DNA from: Bacteroidia bacterium
GTDB lineage: Bacteria > Bacteroidota > Bacteroidia > Flavobacteriales_D > Sanyastnellaceae
Assembly: GCA_030427925.1 (NCBI GenBank)
Contig: JAUICJ010000004.1
Span: 1-64,000, forward strand
Direction of reading: 5' to 3'
DNA length: 64,000 nt
Part shown: piece after piece, positions 55,079-64,000 of the stretch
Layout of the letters: each line of letters opens with the position of its first letter
How positions within the stretch are numbered: the stretch's first letter is position 1
Made by a program: the position numbers and the translations under genes
The notes under the pieces: generated by a model
Databases searched by the model: none
Told to the model about the DNA's origin: nothing
What the model saw: only the letters and a program-made list of their open reading frames with translations

Positions 55079-57030
55079 GCGCGCGGCCCGACTTGTCCAT
55101 CGTCATCGTCAACTACAACGTGGAGCACTTCCTCGAGCAGTGCTTGACGTCCGTGGAGCGCGCGGTGGCGCGGATGCAGGCAGCGGGCTATGAAGCGGAG
55201 GTTTGGGTGGTGGACAACCGTTCGGTGGACGGGTCGTGTGCCATGGTGCGTGCGAAGTTTCCGCAGGTCAAACTGGAGGCGCTGGAGGAGAATGTGGGGT
55301 TTTCGAAAGGGAACAACGTGGCGATCCGGAAATCGACGGGCCGTTGGGTCCTGTTGTTGAATCCCGACACGGTGGTGCGGGAGGACACGTTCGTTGCGGC
55401 CCTCGCGTACGCCGATGCCCACCCGAGGCTTGGGGGGTTGGGGGTGCCGATGGTCGATGGGGCAGGGCGGTACTTGCCCGAGTCGAAGCGGGGGTTGCCG
55501 ACGCCTTGGGCCTCGTTGTGCAAGATTTCGGGGGTGTACCGGTTGGCGCCGCGATCGAAGCGGTTCAACCGGTATTATTTCGGCCATTTGGACCGCGATT
55601 CTTCGGCGCCGATTGAGATTTTGTCCGGGGCCTTCATGTGGATGCGGCGGGAAGCGTTGGACGAGGTGGGGTTGTTGGACGAGGCGTATTTCATGTATGG
55701 GGAGGACATTGATTTGTCCTGGCGGCTCATCCAGGGCGGATGGGAAAACCATTACTTCGCGGGCACTTCCATCATCCATTATAAAGGGGAGAGCACGAAG
55801 AAGGGATCGCTGAATTACGTGTCGGTGTTCTACGGGGCGATGCTGATTTTCGCTTCGACGCATTTTGAAGGGCGGCAGGCGCGGCTGCTGACGTGGTTGA
55901 TTCGGCTAGCCATTTATTTGAGGGCGGGGCTTGCGGTGGTCCGGCGCGTGGTGGACCGTCGGGGGCTGCAGGTGGCGGAGGCGGCGGTGTTGTTCAGCGG
56001 GTTGTTGGCGATTTTGAAGGGGTACTCGCAGTGGTCGGGCATCGTGTACGATTTCAAGTTGGCGGCGACGGCGTTTGCGGTCTACACGGGCGTTTGGTCG
56101 GTGGCCGTGACGTGGAGCGGGGGGTACGATCGGCCGTGGCGCTTGGGGGCGGTATTGAAAGGAGTGGCGCTCGGCGGACTCGTATTGATGGCCGGCTACG
56201 GGTTGCTGCCCAAAACCGTTCAGTTTTCCCGCGCAGTCCTGCTCCTTGGAACCGCTTGGGCCGCACTGGCCTTTTGGGGGCTCCGAACGCTGTTTCATCG
56301 GAAGGGCTGGCGGCACGCCGTCCGCAAACGCCGGCTGGTGGTGGCCAGCAGCGATTCGTTGGCCGAACTGTTGCCCATTTTGCGGGGGGCAGGGGCGGCG
56401 GTGGAGTCGTGGGCGCTGACGCCGGAAAAGGAGGAGGTCGCGTCGGTGGAGGGGGTGCGGGTGGTGGGGACGGTTGCGGATTTGGAAGAGGCGATGCGGA
56501 TCCACCGCGTGAATGAAGTGGTGTTCAACGGGCGGGAATTGTCGGCTGCGGCCATCATCGATGCGATGACGGGGGTGAGCGATGGGGGGGTGCAGTTTCG
56601 CATCGCATGGGAACCCGGGAGTCCGCTCATCGGGCCGGGTGGACCGGAGGGGCTGGAGGGGTTCGTGGAGGTGCAGCGGGCAATCCAGTTGCCGGATTCG
56701 AGGCGGCGGAAGCGGTTGTTCGATGTGTTGGCGGCGTTGGCCGTGGGGTTGGCATCGCCGTTGCTGCGGTTGAGTGGGCGGCGCGGATGGGGGCGCGCTG
56801 CGCTGCGGGTGGCGTTTGCCGGGTGGACGTGGGTCGGCTATTCGGAGCCCCGCAAAGGCCTGCCCACGCTGAGGATGGCGGTGTTGCGGCGGTCGGAGTC
56901 GGGGGATGTTCGGGTGCGGAGGCGAACGGATTTGGCCTATGCTCGTGATTATAGATGGACAACAGACCTGTCGGTCGTCCGTGAAGCCTTAATTTCGCAT
57001 CGCGCAATACAACGATATGGCAACAATTGA
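55075..57030 (+). CDS. Family 2 glycosyltransferase with membrane helices and phosphoglycosyltransferase-like tail
   Basis: 651 residues. Residues 1-260 are a GT-A domain (LSIVIVNYNVEHFLEQCL, VDNRSVDGS, LLLNPDTVV, YFMYGEDIDLSWR). The middle has about four helices (280-420) and a Rossmann-like segment (RRLVVASSDSLAELLPIL, VGTVADLEEAMRI). The last 100 residues start KRLFDVLAALAVGLASPLL and end YARDYRWTTDLSVVREAL, like the two ends of WcaJ-type phosphoglycosyltransferases, but the catalytic core between them is missing. Such chimeras appear to be common in Bacteroidota. Its end overlaps the E2 gene by 14 bases. Confidence 0.8.
   Translation: MSARPDLSIVIVNYNVEHFLEQCLTSVERAVARMQAAGYEAEVWVVDNRSVDGSCAMVRAKFPQVKLEALEENVGFSKGNNVAIRKSTGRWVLLLNPDTVVREDTFVAALAYADAHPRLGGLGVPMVDGAGRYLPESKRGLPTPWASLCKISGVYRLAPRSKRFNRYYFGHLDRDSSAPIEILSGAFMWMRREALDEVGLLDEAYFMYGEDIDLSWRLIQGGWENHYFAGTSIIHYKGESTKKGSLNYVSVFYGAMLIFASTHFEGRQARLLTWLIRLAIYLRAGLAVVRRVVDRRGLQVAEAAVLFSGLLAILKGYSQWSGIVYDFKLAATAFAVYTGVWSVAVTWSGGYDRPWRLGAVLKGVALGGLVLMAGYGLLPKTVQFSRAVLLLGTAWAALAFWGLRTLFHRKGWRHAVRKRRLVVASSDSLAELLPILRGAGAAVESWALTPEKEEVASVEGVRVVGTVADLEEAMRIHRVNEVVFNGRELSAAAIIDAMTGVSDGGVQFRIAWEPGSPLIGPGGPEGLEGFVEVQRAIQLPDSRRRKRLFDVLAALAVGLASPLLRLSGRRGWGRAALRVAFAGWTWVGYSEPRKGLPTLRMAVLRRSESGDVRVRRRTDLAYARDYRWTTDLSVVREALISHRAIQRYGNN
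56990..56997 (+). promoter_or_regulatory. -7-like box for E2 gene, inside the glycosyltransferase gene
   Basis: TAATTTCG, 19 bases before the ATG at 57017. It would let the E2 gene be transcribed independently of recR. Confidence 0.45.
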
Positions 57031-58312
57031 AATCCTCCTCCCGAAGATGGGTGAAAGCGTAGCAGAAGCTACGATTACGAACTTGGTAGCACAGCCGGGA
57101 CAAGCGGTTGAAGCGGACGAGAACATCGTCGAAATCGCCACGGACAAGGTGGACAGCGAGGTGCCGGCTCCGGAGGACGGGGTGCTGGTGGAATGGTTGG
57201 TCGCGGAAGGTGATGTCGTGCAAGTGGGCGCGCCGATTGCGCGGTTCGAGACGGGGGGAGCGGCTTCTGCTCCGGCTCCGGTGGCAGCACCGGTCGCTGC
57301 ACAGGCACCCTCACCGGAGGTCGTTGAGGCCTTGGAAGCACCGCTTACGGGCATGCCCCCGCGGGTCAGCGAGTCGGGGCGTTTTTATTCGCCCTTGGTG
57401 CGCAGCATCGCCGCTGCGGAGGGCGTGAGCGCTGCGGAATTGGAAGGCATTGCCGGATCGGGAAGCGAAGGGCGCGTGACGAAGAAGGACATCCTGGCCT
57501 ATGTGGAAGGGCGTGGGGCGGGAGCTCCAGCACCCGCTCCGGCGCCTGTCGCTCCAAAGGCTGCTCCTGCAGCGAAGCCTGCAGCGGTCAGCGTTTCGGG
57601 CAGCGACGAAATCATCGAAATGGACCGGATGCGGAAGATGATCGCCGAGCACATGGTGCGTTCCGTGTCCACGAGCCCACACGTGACTTCGTTCGTGGAA
57701 GCAGACGTGACGCGCATCGTGAACTGGCGCAAGAAGAACAAGGACGCGTTCCAAGCAAAAACGGGGGAGAAATTGACGTTCACTCCGATGTTGGCCGAGG
57801 CCATTGTGAAAGCCATTCGCGATTTCCCAGGCGTCAACGCCCAAGTGGACGGTGACCGCATCATCATCAAGAAGGACATTCACCTCGGCATGGCGGCGGC
57901 TTTGCCCTCGGGCAACCTCATCGTGCCCGTCATCAAGCATGCGGACCAGTACAATTTGGTCGGTTTGGCGCGCCAAATCAACGACCTCGCGAACCGTGCT
58001 CGTGCCGGGAAGCTGGGACCGGACGACATCGCAGGAGGCACGTACACGATGTCGAATGTCGGCACGTTCGGCAACGTGATGGGCACTCCGATCATCAACC
58101 AGCCGCAAGTGGGGATTTTGGCCTTGGGAGCAATCCGCAAGAAGCCGGCGGTCATTGAAACGCCGGAAGGCGATGTGATTGCGGTGCGGCACATGATGTT
58201 CCTCTCGCACAGCTACGATCACCGGGTGGTCGACGGCATGCTCGGCGGCAGCTTCGTGCGTCGGGTGGCGGATTACTTGGAGGCGTTCGATCCCGAGCGA
58301 CCGATTGACTAA
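57017..58312 (+). CDS. 2-oxo acid dehydrogenase dihydrolipoamide acyltransferase (E2)
   Basis: 431-residue core of a 2-oxo acid dehydrogenase complex that transfers acyl groups to CoA. The lipoyl domain has Lys44 in ATDKVDSE; an Ala/Pro linker follows. The peripheral-subunit-binding domain has SPLVRSIAAAEGVSAAELEGI and RVTKKDILAYV (about 120-165). The catalytic domain (about 200-431) ends with HSYDHRVVDGMLGG, His402 being the active site. Whether it serves pyruvate, 2-oxoglutarate or branched-chain acids cannot be read; no E1 or E3 gene is adjacent. Confidence 0.93.
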   Translation: MATIEILLPKMGESVAEATITNLVAQPGQAVEADENIVEIATDKVDSEVPAPEDGVLVEWLVAEGDVVQVGAPIARFETGGAASAPAPVAAPVAAQAPSPEVVEALEAPLTGMPPRVSESGRFYSPLVRSIAAAEGVSAAELEGIAGSGSEGRVTKKDILAYVEGRGAGAPAPAPAPVAPKAAPAAKPAAVSVSGSDEIIEMDRMRKMIAEHMVRSVSTSPHVTSFVEADVTRIVNWRKKNKDAFQAKTGEKLTFTPMLAEAIVKAIRDFPGVNAQVDGDRIIIKKDIHLGMAAALPSGNLIVPVIKHADQYNLVGLARQINDLANRARAGKLGPDDIAGGTYTMSNVGTFGNVMGTPIINQPQVGILALGAIRKKPAVIETPEGDVIAVRHMMFLSHSYDHRVVDGMLGGSFVRRVADYLEAFDPERPID

Positions 58313-58330
58313 TTTGAAAGCATACACGAA

Positions 58331-59167
58331 ATGAATTGGTCCCAGATGAACTTGAAGCGCCCGCTGGTGGTGCTGGATTTGGAAACGACCGGGACCGAAG
58401 TGGGGAAGGACCGCATCGTGGAAATCGCGATGATCAAGGTGTCTCCCGATGGTTCCGTGGTGAAAAAGCCGGAGCAACGCGGGGCGGAGCATCGCATCCT
58501 CGTAAACCCCGAGATGCCGATTCCGCGGGAGGCGAGTTTGGTTCACGGCATTTGGGATGCCGATGTAGCGGGCAAGCACACGTTTCAGCAACTGGCGCCC
58601 CGGCTGGTGCAGTTCCTCGACGGGTGCGATTTGGCGGGGTTCAACAGCAACCGATTTGACGTTCCGATGTTGGCGGAGGAATTCTTGCGCGTGGGCGTGG
58701 ATTTCGGTTTGGAAGGGCGCAATTTGATCGATGTCCAAAACATTTTCCACAAAATGGAACAGCGGACGCTCCGGGCGGCCTTCAAGTTCTACTGCGGAAA
58801 GGAACTCGATGGAGCGCATGAAGCGTTGCCGGATACGGAAGCCACCTTGGAAATCTTGTGGGCGCAGCTCGAACGGTACCAAGAGTCCACGGTGCTTGAC
58901 AGCATGGGAGAACCGGTGGGGCCGGTGCCGCGCGACATGGATGCCCTGCACGCATTTTGTCAGCGCCAGCCGTTCGCCGATTTGGTGGGACGGTTCATTT
59001 ACGACGATGCGGGGGAGGTGCTGTTCAACTTTGGACAGCACAAGGGGAAGTTGGTAAAGGACGTGTTGCGGGTGAATCCCGGCTACTTCGGCTGGATGAT
59101 GGATGCCGACTTCCCGAACTACACGAAGCGCACGCTGCGCAAGGTTTGGGAGGACATGAAGAAGTAA
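58331..59167 (+). CDS. DnaQ-like 3'-5' exonuclease
   Basis: 278 residues. The DEDDh exonuclease domain has D16-x-E18 in VVLDLETTGTE, GFNSNRFDVPMLAEEF as ExoII, and AHEALPDTEATLEILW with the His and last Asp of ExoIII. The C-terminal 90 residues (FNFGQHKGKLVKDVLRVNPGYFGWMM) form a domain often attached to Bacteroidota exonucleases. Roles in DNA or RNA processing are possible; it is too short to be a polymerase. Confidence 0.88.
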   Translation: MNWSQMNLKRPLVVLDLETTGTEVGKDRIVEIAMIKVSPDGSVVKKPEQRGAEHRILVNPEMPIPREASLVHGIWDADVAGKHTFQQLAPRLVQFLDGCDLAGFNSNRFDVPMLAEEFLRVGVDFGLEGRNLIDVQNIFHKMEQRTLRAAFKFYCGKELDGAHEALPDTEATLEILWAQLERYQESTVLDSMGEPVGPVPRDMDALHAFCQRQPFADLVGRFIYDDAGEVLFNFGQHKGKLVKDVLRVNPGYFGWMMDADFPNYTKRTLRKVWEDMKK

Positions 59168-59171
59168 GGGC

Positions 59172-60314
59172 ATGGGGCGTCGTGCGGTTGTTTTGGTGTC
59201 AAATGATTTGAGTTTTGACCAGCGGGTTCGAAAGACCGTCGCCACCTTGGAAGCCGATGGTTGGGAGGTGGACGTGGTCGGCAGGCTGTTGCCCAATTCG
59301 GTTGAAGTTCCGTGGACCCAACGAGCGACCCGTTACCCGTTGCGGTTCACCCGTGGGAAGGAGTTTTATGCGGAATTGACCTGGGTGTTGACCCGGGATC
59401 TGATGCGCAGGAAGGAGGTGCAGCTGATTTGGGCCAACGACTTGGACACGTTGCTTCCGGCGCGGATTGCAGGTTGGCGTCGCCGCATTCCCGTCGTCTA
59501 CGACAGCCATGAATTTTTTACGGAGGCAGAGGCCCTGTCAAAGCGGCGCTTGCAGCGACTGGTCTGGCTGACGGTGGAGCGCTTGACCATGCCCAGTTGC
59601 CGATCCGTCATCACCGTCAACGAGAGCATCGCCGAAGCCTTGGCGGCTCGTTACCCCCGCTCGCGCTTCGGTCGGCCCTTCGTGGTTCGGAACATGCCCA
59701 TGCGTCGCACTGAGCCCATCCACCCGAATCGAGCCCTGTGGGCGCAATACGGCGTGCCAGCGGACCGCCCCATTGTCCTCATGCAAGGGGCATTCATCGA
59801 CCGGGACCGGGGAGGAAAAATTGCGGTGAACACGTTGGAACACCTGCCCGACGTCACGCTCGTGTTGATTGGAGCGGGGAAGGAGTTCGATTGGGCCCGT
59901 GAGCAACAGCCGAAGTGGAGCGGCCGGTTGCACTGCATTCCCAAGTTGCCGTATGCTGAACTCTTCCCCCTCACCGCTTCTGCCGATGTGGGCCTCTCCC
60001 TCGACCAGGGCCTTTGTGGCAATTTCTACTTCAGTTTGCCGAACAAGTTGTTCGATTACATCCAAGCAGGCCTGCCCGTCGTGGCCACGGATTTGCCCGA
60101 GGTGAGTCGGATTGTGAACGAATACGAGGTAGGCCAAATCACCCCATCCTCCAGCCCCCAAGCCGTTGCAGAAACCATCCTCACCGTGCTTGCCACACCA
60201 CGCGCGACGTGGCGCACCCGATGCGAGCGGGCTGCCGAGGTGTTGAATTGGGAGTCGGATTCGGCCAACATCAAGCGGGCCATTGAGCGTTCGATGAATC
60301 CTCCCTCCGATTGA
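59172..60314 (+). CDS. GT-B fold glycosyltransferase (family 4-like), paralogue
   Basis: 380 residues. VLVSNDLSFDQRVRKTVATLEADG, PVVYDSHEFFTEAEAL and LPNKLFDYIQAGLPVVATDLPE match the enzyme at 13814-14953 block for block, so the two are paralogues. It starts 4 bases after the exonuclease gene. It probably adds a sugar to a surface glycan; donor and acceptor are unknown. Confidence 0.85.
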   Translation: MGRRAVVLVSNDLSFDQRVRKTVATLEADGWEVDVVGRLLPNSVEVPWTQRATRYPLRFTRGKEFYAELTWVLTRDLMRRKEVQLIWANDLDTLLPARIAGWRRRIPVVYDSHEFFTEAEALSKRRLQRLVWLTVERLTMPSCRSVITVNESIAEALAARYPRSRFGRPFVVRNMPMRRTEPIHPNRALWAQYGVPADRPIVLMQGAFIDRDRGGKIAVNTLEHLPDVTLVLIGAGKEFDWAREQQPKWSGRLHCIPKLPYAELFPLTASADVGLSLDQGLCGNFYFSLPNKLFDYIQAGLPVVATDLPEVSRIVNEYEVGQITPSSSPQAVAETILTVLATPRATWRTRCERAAEVLNWESDSANIKRAIERSMNPPSD

Positions 60315-60363
60315 CCAAGAAAGCTCCCGTGTTCAACGTACAACCAACACCAAAACCTGAGAC

Positions 60364-63300
60364 TTGAAATCGATCCTTGCCCTCATTGCCTGGTTGGCCT
60401 TGCCTTTCTTTGCCTTTTCGCAGTTTTCAACCGAAGGGGATGCTTCGAACCAAGGAGGGGGATGCTACCGCTTGACCGACGACGACAACAACGAAATCGG
60501 TGCTGCCTGGTCGAACGTTCCCATGGACCTCACCGCACCCTTCGATGTGGTGGCTTCCGTGTTTTTAGGGAACTCCAACGGAGGGGGCGATGGCATGGCG
60601 TTGGTCATTCGCAACAGCAGCAGCAACGACCTCCAACCGAACCAAATGCCCGGACCAGACGGTCAGTACCTCGGTTACGGCACCATCGATGAGAGCGTGA
60701 TCGTCGAAATCGACACCGACGACAACAACGCGGCCAATGATCCCAATTGGGACCACCTTTCGGTCCTGCGCGATGGCAATCCGGATCACGACGCCCCGAC
60801 ATGCCTGTTCGACCCCGTTCCTGCGCTGCCCGATTTCAGCAACATCGAGGACAACGATGAGCACCTTTTTCGGGTAACGTGGAACCCCGAAAACGACAGC
60901 CTCAAGGTTTACTTCGATTGCTTCCTCCGGATTGCAACCACCGTGGACATTCCGAACATCATCGGCGATGCGGAAGGCATTTGGGGCTTTGTGGCGTGCA
61001 CGGAGTCCGAAGAAAATGAGCACCGATTCTGTGAGCTGGAGGCGTTCGAACCTGCGGAACTGAACTTGGTGGACGTGGAGCTGTGTGCGGGCCAAACCGC
61101 AACCATCAACCTGCCCGACGGATTTGTCGTCGATTGGTCGCCCACGACGGGCCTCAGCGGCACAGCCAGTTCCACCATCGTCGTCTCACCCGCTGTGACC
61201 ACGACCTACACGGCCTCGTGGTTGGATGCGTGTGGCAACACCGTCGAAGCGTCATTCACGGCCACCGTCAACGACGCCGATTTCCCGGTCGCTGTGCCGG
61301 ACTTGCAAATGTGCAACGGAGCCCCGGTGCTCGTCCCGTTCATCTTGGTGCCTCCCGGCTTTGCGGTTGGATGGGAATCCGTGGGGGGGCAAGTCCCCGC
61401 TTCCATTGACGCACCGGGAACGTACACCCTCTTCGTGACCAATTCGGAAGGGTGCACCGATGAGCAGACCCTGACGGTAACGAACGTGGACTTGCCGGTG
61501 GTGAACTTGGGATCAGACATTGAACTGTGTCCAGGGACGAGTTACACGTTCGATGCGGGTGTCGCGGATGCCGTTTGGGCGGACAACAGCGTGGGGCCGA
61601 CGTACACCGCGAATGGCCCGGAAACGGTGACCGCAACGGTGGGGTCGGGAACCTGCTCCGTGACGACCGCTGTGGAAGTCACCTCGGTTCAAGCTTTCGA
61701 ACCCGTTTGGAGTTCGGAGTGGACGCTGTGTGAGGGGGCTGGGGTGTTGGAACTTGACGCAGCGGATGGGAATTGGGATCCCATTGACGTGGCGTACGAG
61801 TGGCCCGATGGCTCCACCGAGTCGACGTTTGATGTGGTTGCTCCGGGCCCCGTCGAGGTGGACGTGGTCGCGGGCGGATGCTCCTACACCTTCGTAACGG
61901 ACGTGCAAGCGAGTGAGATCACTTCGGTTGACTTGGGACCGGACGCAACCCTTTGCCCTGGAGACGAGGTGGAATGGAATGTCCCGTATCCGGACACCTG
62001 GGTTACGTGGTGGAATGAGGGGGAGGCCGTGGGATTTGGGGACTCGTTCATGCCCGATGCAGCAGGAACCTACCTTGTGGAAGTGTCCCATGCGGGGTGC
62101 TCGGTCGAGGATGAAGTCGCGGTCGATTGGGTGCCGGATTACCAGCCGGATGGGGGAGCGAACCTGACCCTTTGCCAAGGAGAAACGGTGATCTTGGATG
62201 CGGCCGATTCGAATTGGAATGGGGGGGAGGTGACTTTTGCTTGGCAAGGCGGGCCAAATGCCGCTTCGTGGGAAGTGGACCAAGCCGGCTCGTATGCCGT
62301 GGACGTGATGGCAGGGGGGTGTCCGCACACGTTCGAAGTGGAAGTGGTGGCCTCGGAAGTGCCGGAGTTGGACTTGGGCCCCGAAGTCGCCCTGTGTGAG
62401 GGCGAAGTTCAGGTCGTCAACAGCGGGGCTCCAGACGTCTTTACGAGCTGGTTGTGGAACGGAAATGCCCTTGTCGCGGGGGTGGCATCGGTCGCGGTGG
62501 AGGAGGCGGGCACCTTGACGTGTTGGGTGGACGATGGGGTGTGCTCGGCTTCCGACGAAGTTGTGGTTTCCGAGTTGCCCGCTTTCGATGCCCAGTTGCC
62601 GTTGAGCCTTTCTTTTTGCGCAGGCGAGTCGGCGACCCTCTTGGCCGCGGCCGGGGCGGACGCGTACGAGTGGGTGCTTCCCGATGCTTCGACCGCTTGG
62701 GGCAGCTCCCTCTCGATCGATCAGCCGGGAACCGTCGTGCTGAACACCGACTACTTGGGCTGTGTGGCTTCGTTTGAAGTGTCCGCGGTGGAGGTTCCGC
62801 TGCCTTCCGTTGACCTCGGCGAGGACATCGGGGTCTGTGAAGGAACCAACGTCGTGCTGGAGGTGAACGCCGACGTGGATTGGATCCAATGGAACGGGGG
62901 CGCCGATGGGGCGTCGTTTGAGGTGCAGGAATCTTCTTTGGTTACCGTGGTGGTTTCTGCTTTGGGGTGCACGAACCAGGACGAAGTGCAGGTGGAATTT
63001 TATCCCACACCGGAATTTGATTTGGGACCGAATCAGAACCTGTGTGCGGGCGGCACGGCCCTGTTGGAGGCTGAAGGATTGCCAGCCGGAGCAACGCTCG
63101 ACTGGATCGGCATTGGATCGAATGCCAATCCATTGGTAGTGAACGCCTCGGGGACTTACCAAGCCGTGGCATCGTTGGGAGGATGCACCTTTGAGGACGA
63201 GGTGACCGTGCTTGTAGCGGCTGAGTACGACACCGGTCTTCCCGAGTTCGCGACGCTGTGTTCGGGAGAGGCCGATGCCTTGACGGCTGCACCAGCGGAC

Positions 63301-63753
63301 ACGTTGTTTGCGACCTGGTACGCTTGGTCTCCGGGGGGTGAGGGGTTGAGCACGCTGGTGGACCATGAAGGAACGTACACGTTCACGGCGGGCAACGCAT
63401 GCGGAACGTGGTCGCAAAGCGTCTTCGTCGAGGTGGAGGATTGCGCGTGCTCCCTGTTCGTTCCGAGTGCATTCACTCCAGACAACGACGGGCGCAACGA
63501 CCGGTTCATTCCTGAGTTTTCGTGCGAACCGACACAGTATTCATTCGAGGTGTTGGACCGTTGGGGCGTTCGATTCTTCTACACCGAGGACCCGAGCGAA
63601 GGTTGGTTGGGCCAAATCCCCGACGGCGAAGGCGATGACCACCCGTATTTCGGTCCGCAAGACCTCTACGTTTGGCGGGTCATCGCGGTGGTTGAGCGCG
63701 ATGGCGTTGCCCGCCATCAAGTCCACACCGGACAGGTGACGTTGTTGCGCTGA
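60364..63753 (+). CDS. Large surface protein with lectin-like N-terminus and T9SS type B C-terminus
   Basis: 1129 residues starting at a TTG (60364), which gives the signal peptide [20 protein letters not shown]. No ATG is suitable. Residues about 20-235 resemble a legume-type bacterial lectin domain ([19 protein letters not shown], then DSLKVYFDC). About eight 85-residue Ig/PKD-like repeats follow, each opening VDLGPDxxLCxGE or similar and rich in Trp/Asp. The C-terminus, [20 protein letters not shown] to VTLLR, is the gliding-motility-associated T9SS type B domain. A carbohydrate-binding adhesin or gliding protein is plausible. The neighbouring glycosyltransferase is not functionally linked by the sequence. 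Confidence 0.85.
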   Translation: MKSILALIAWLALPFFAFSQFSTEGDASNQGGGCYRLTDDDNNEIGAAWSNVPMDLTAPFDVVASVFLGNSNGGGDGMALVIRNSSSNDLQPNQMPGPDGQYLGYGTIDESVIVEIDTDDNNAANDPNWDHLSVLRDGNPDHDAPTCLFDPVPALPDFSNIEDNDEHLFRVTWNPENDSLKVYFDCFLRIATTVDIPNIIGDAEGIWGFVACTESEENEHRFCELEAFEPAELNLVDVELCAGQTATINLPDGFVVDWSPTTGLSGTASSTIVVSPAVTTTYTASWLDACGNTVEASFTATVNDADFPVAVPDLQMCNGAPVLVPFILVPPGFAVGWESVGGQVPASIDAPGTYTLFVTNSEGCTDEQTLTVTNVDLPVVNLGSDIELCPGTSYTFDAGVADAVWADNSVGPTYTANGPETVTATVGSGTCSVTTAVEVTSVQAFEPVWSSEWTLCEGAGVLELDAADGNWDPIDVAYEWPDGSTESTFDVVAPGPVEVDVVAGGCSYTFVTDVQASEITSVDLGPDATLCPGDEVEWNVPYPDTWVTWWNEGEAVGFGDSFMPDAAGTYLVEVSHAGCSVEDEVAVDWVPDYQPDGGANLTLCQGETVILDAADSNWNGGEVTFAWQGGPNAASWEVDQAGSYAVDVMAGGCPHTFEVEVVASEVPELDLGPEVALCEGEVQVVNSGAPDVFTSWLWNGNALVAGVASVAVEEAGTLTCWVDDGVCSASDEVVVSELPAFDAQLPLSLSFCAGESATLLAAAGADAYEWVLPDASTAWGSSLSIDQPGTVVLNTDYLGCVASFEVSAVEVPLPSVDLGEDIGVCEGTNVVLEVNADVDWIQWNGGADGASFEVQESSLVTVVVSALGCTNQDEVQVEFYPTPEFDLGPNQNLCAGGTALLEAEGLPAGATLDWIGIGSNANPLVVNASGTYQAVASLGGCTFEDEVTVLVAAEYDTGLPEFATLCSGEADALTAAPADTLFATWYAWSPGGEGLSTLVDHEGTYTFTAGNACGTWSQSVFVEVEDCACSLFVPSAFTPDNDGRNDRFIPEFSCEPTQYSFEVLDRWGVRFFYTEDPSEGWLGQIPDGEGDDHPYFGPQDLYVWRVIAVVERDGVARHQVHTGQVTLLR

Positions 63754-63778
63754 CTGCCTCACCGGTGGGCAGAATGCG

Positions 63779-63786
63779 TACCTTTG
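63779..63786 (+). promoter_or_regulatory. -7 box before glnS
   Basis: TACCTTTG, four bases (CGGC), then the ATG at 63791. Confidence 0.7.
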
Positions 63787-63790
63787 CGGC

Positions 63791-64000
63791 ATGTCAAAGG
63801 AAGGTCACAACGAAGCGCTCGAATCGGGAGCCGAAACGCGCAAGCCGCTCAATTTCATCGAGCAGAAAATCGAAGCTGATTTGGCTGCCGGCAAGCACGG
63901 AGGGCGCATTCACACCCGCTTCCCACCGGAGCCCAACGGGTACTTGCACATCGGTCACGCGAAGGCCATTTGCGTGAGCTTCGGTTTGGCCCAGAAGTAC
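63791..64000 (+). CDS. glnS: Glutaminyl-tRNA synthetase (N-terminal part, cut by the window edge)
   Basis: The first 70 residues only. [20 protein letters not shown] contains the class I HIGH motif (residues 53-56). [17 protein letters not shown] is characteristic of GlnRS rather than of bacterial Glu[20 protein letters not shown] before it also matches GlnRS. The ATG follows a strong promoter box. Confidence 0.92.
   Translation, partial: MSKEGHNEALESGAETRKPLNFIEQKIEADLAAGKHGGRIHTRFPPEPNGYLHIGHAKAICVSFGLAQKY

Noticed and set aside
57311-59296. Open frame of 661 codons on the - strand
   Set aside because: Antisense to E2 and the exonuclease, both of which have clear catalytic motifs.
61513-63417. 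Open frame of 634 codons on the - strand
   Set aside because: Antisense to the T9SS adhesin, no start context or motif.

Overview
The window is a GC-rich, densely packed piece of a Bacteroidota chromosome, most likely an aerobic, surface-active member of the Flavobacteriia. Evidence for the phylum: secreted proteins with type IX secretion (T9SS) C-terminal domains of both type A and type B; a PorD (DUF4835) gene in the bamD-rpoZ-coaBC-porD-recN order; a TonB-dependent receptor with a carboxypeptidase-like plug extension; serine palmitoyltransferase for sphingolipids; and promoters of the Bacteroidota TAnnTTTG type. No rRNA, tRNA, CRISPR array, insertion sequence or prophage was recognised. 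No stretch over 300 bases lacks a gene.

Layout. 1-5568 (-): two paralogous giant surface proteins, the first running off the left edge and carrying a 608-base perfect internal repeat. 5674-10433 (-): UbiA prenyltransferase, glycosylasparaginase, DnaK, metal/cobalamin-binding protein. 10476-20576: mostly + strand, with a patatin outer-membrane protein, sugar oxidoreductase plus glycosyltransferase, an Lhr-like DNA-repair helicase and a TonB receptor; a TPR-like secreted protein lies opposite. 20584-25584 (-): bamD-rpoZ-coaBC-porD-recN, coupled by short overlaps. 25743-29679 (+): serine palmitoyltransferase, TruA, ABC exporter. 29686-33317: phenylacetyl-CoA epoxidase, paaABCD on - and paaE diverging on +. 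33318-44749: ABC-F protein, an acetyltransferase/DinB fusion, polysaccharide genes, SixA, CTP synthase, AI-2E-type permease, a DtxR regulator with its ZIP metal transporter, and Mpl. 44817-52877: EI24 membrane protein, a Kazal-like secreted protein, aroA-menG-trkH-heptose kinase, and an aminotransferase. 52930-64000: sodium/solute symporter, then a + run of recR, glycosyltransferase, E2 acyltransferase, exonuclease, glycosyltransferase, a T9SS type B lectin-like adhesin, and the start of glnS.

The most striking pattern is regulatory. At least 17 genes have a TAnnTTTG or TAnnTTCG box ending only 4-6 bases before the start codon. If the box is the -7 element known in Bacteroidota, transcription would begin at or next to the ATG, giving leaderless or nearly leaderless mRNAs. 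Secreted-protein genes and a few others have longer leaders. Other points of interest are the identical 608-base repeat, an ElaA-DinB fusion, an operator overlapping the DtxR promoter, the split paa locus, and a repeated Cys-rich module in the Kazal-like protein.
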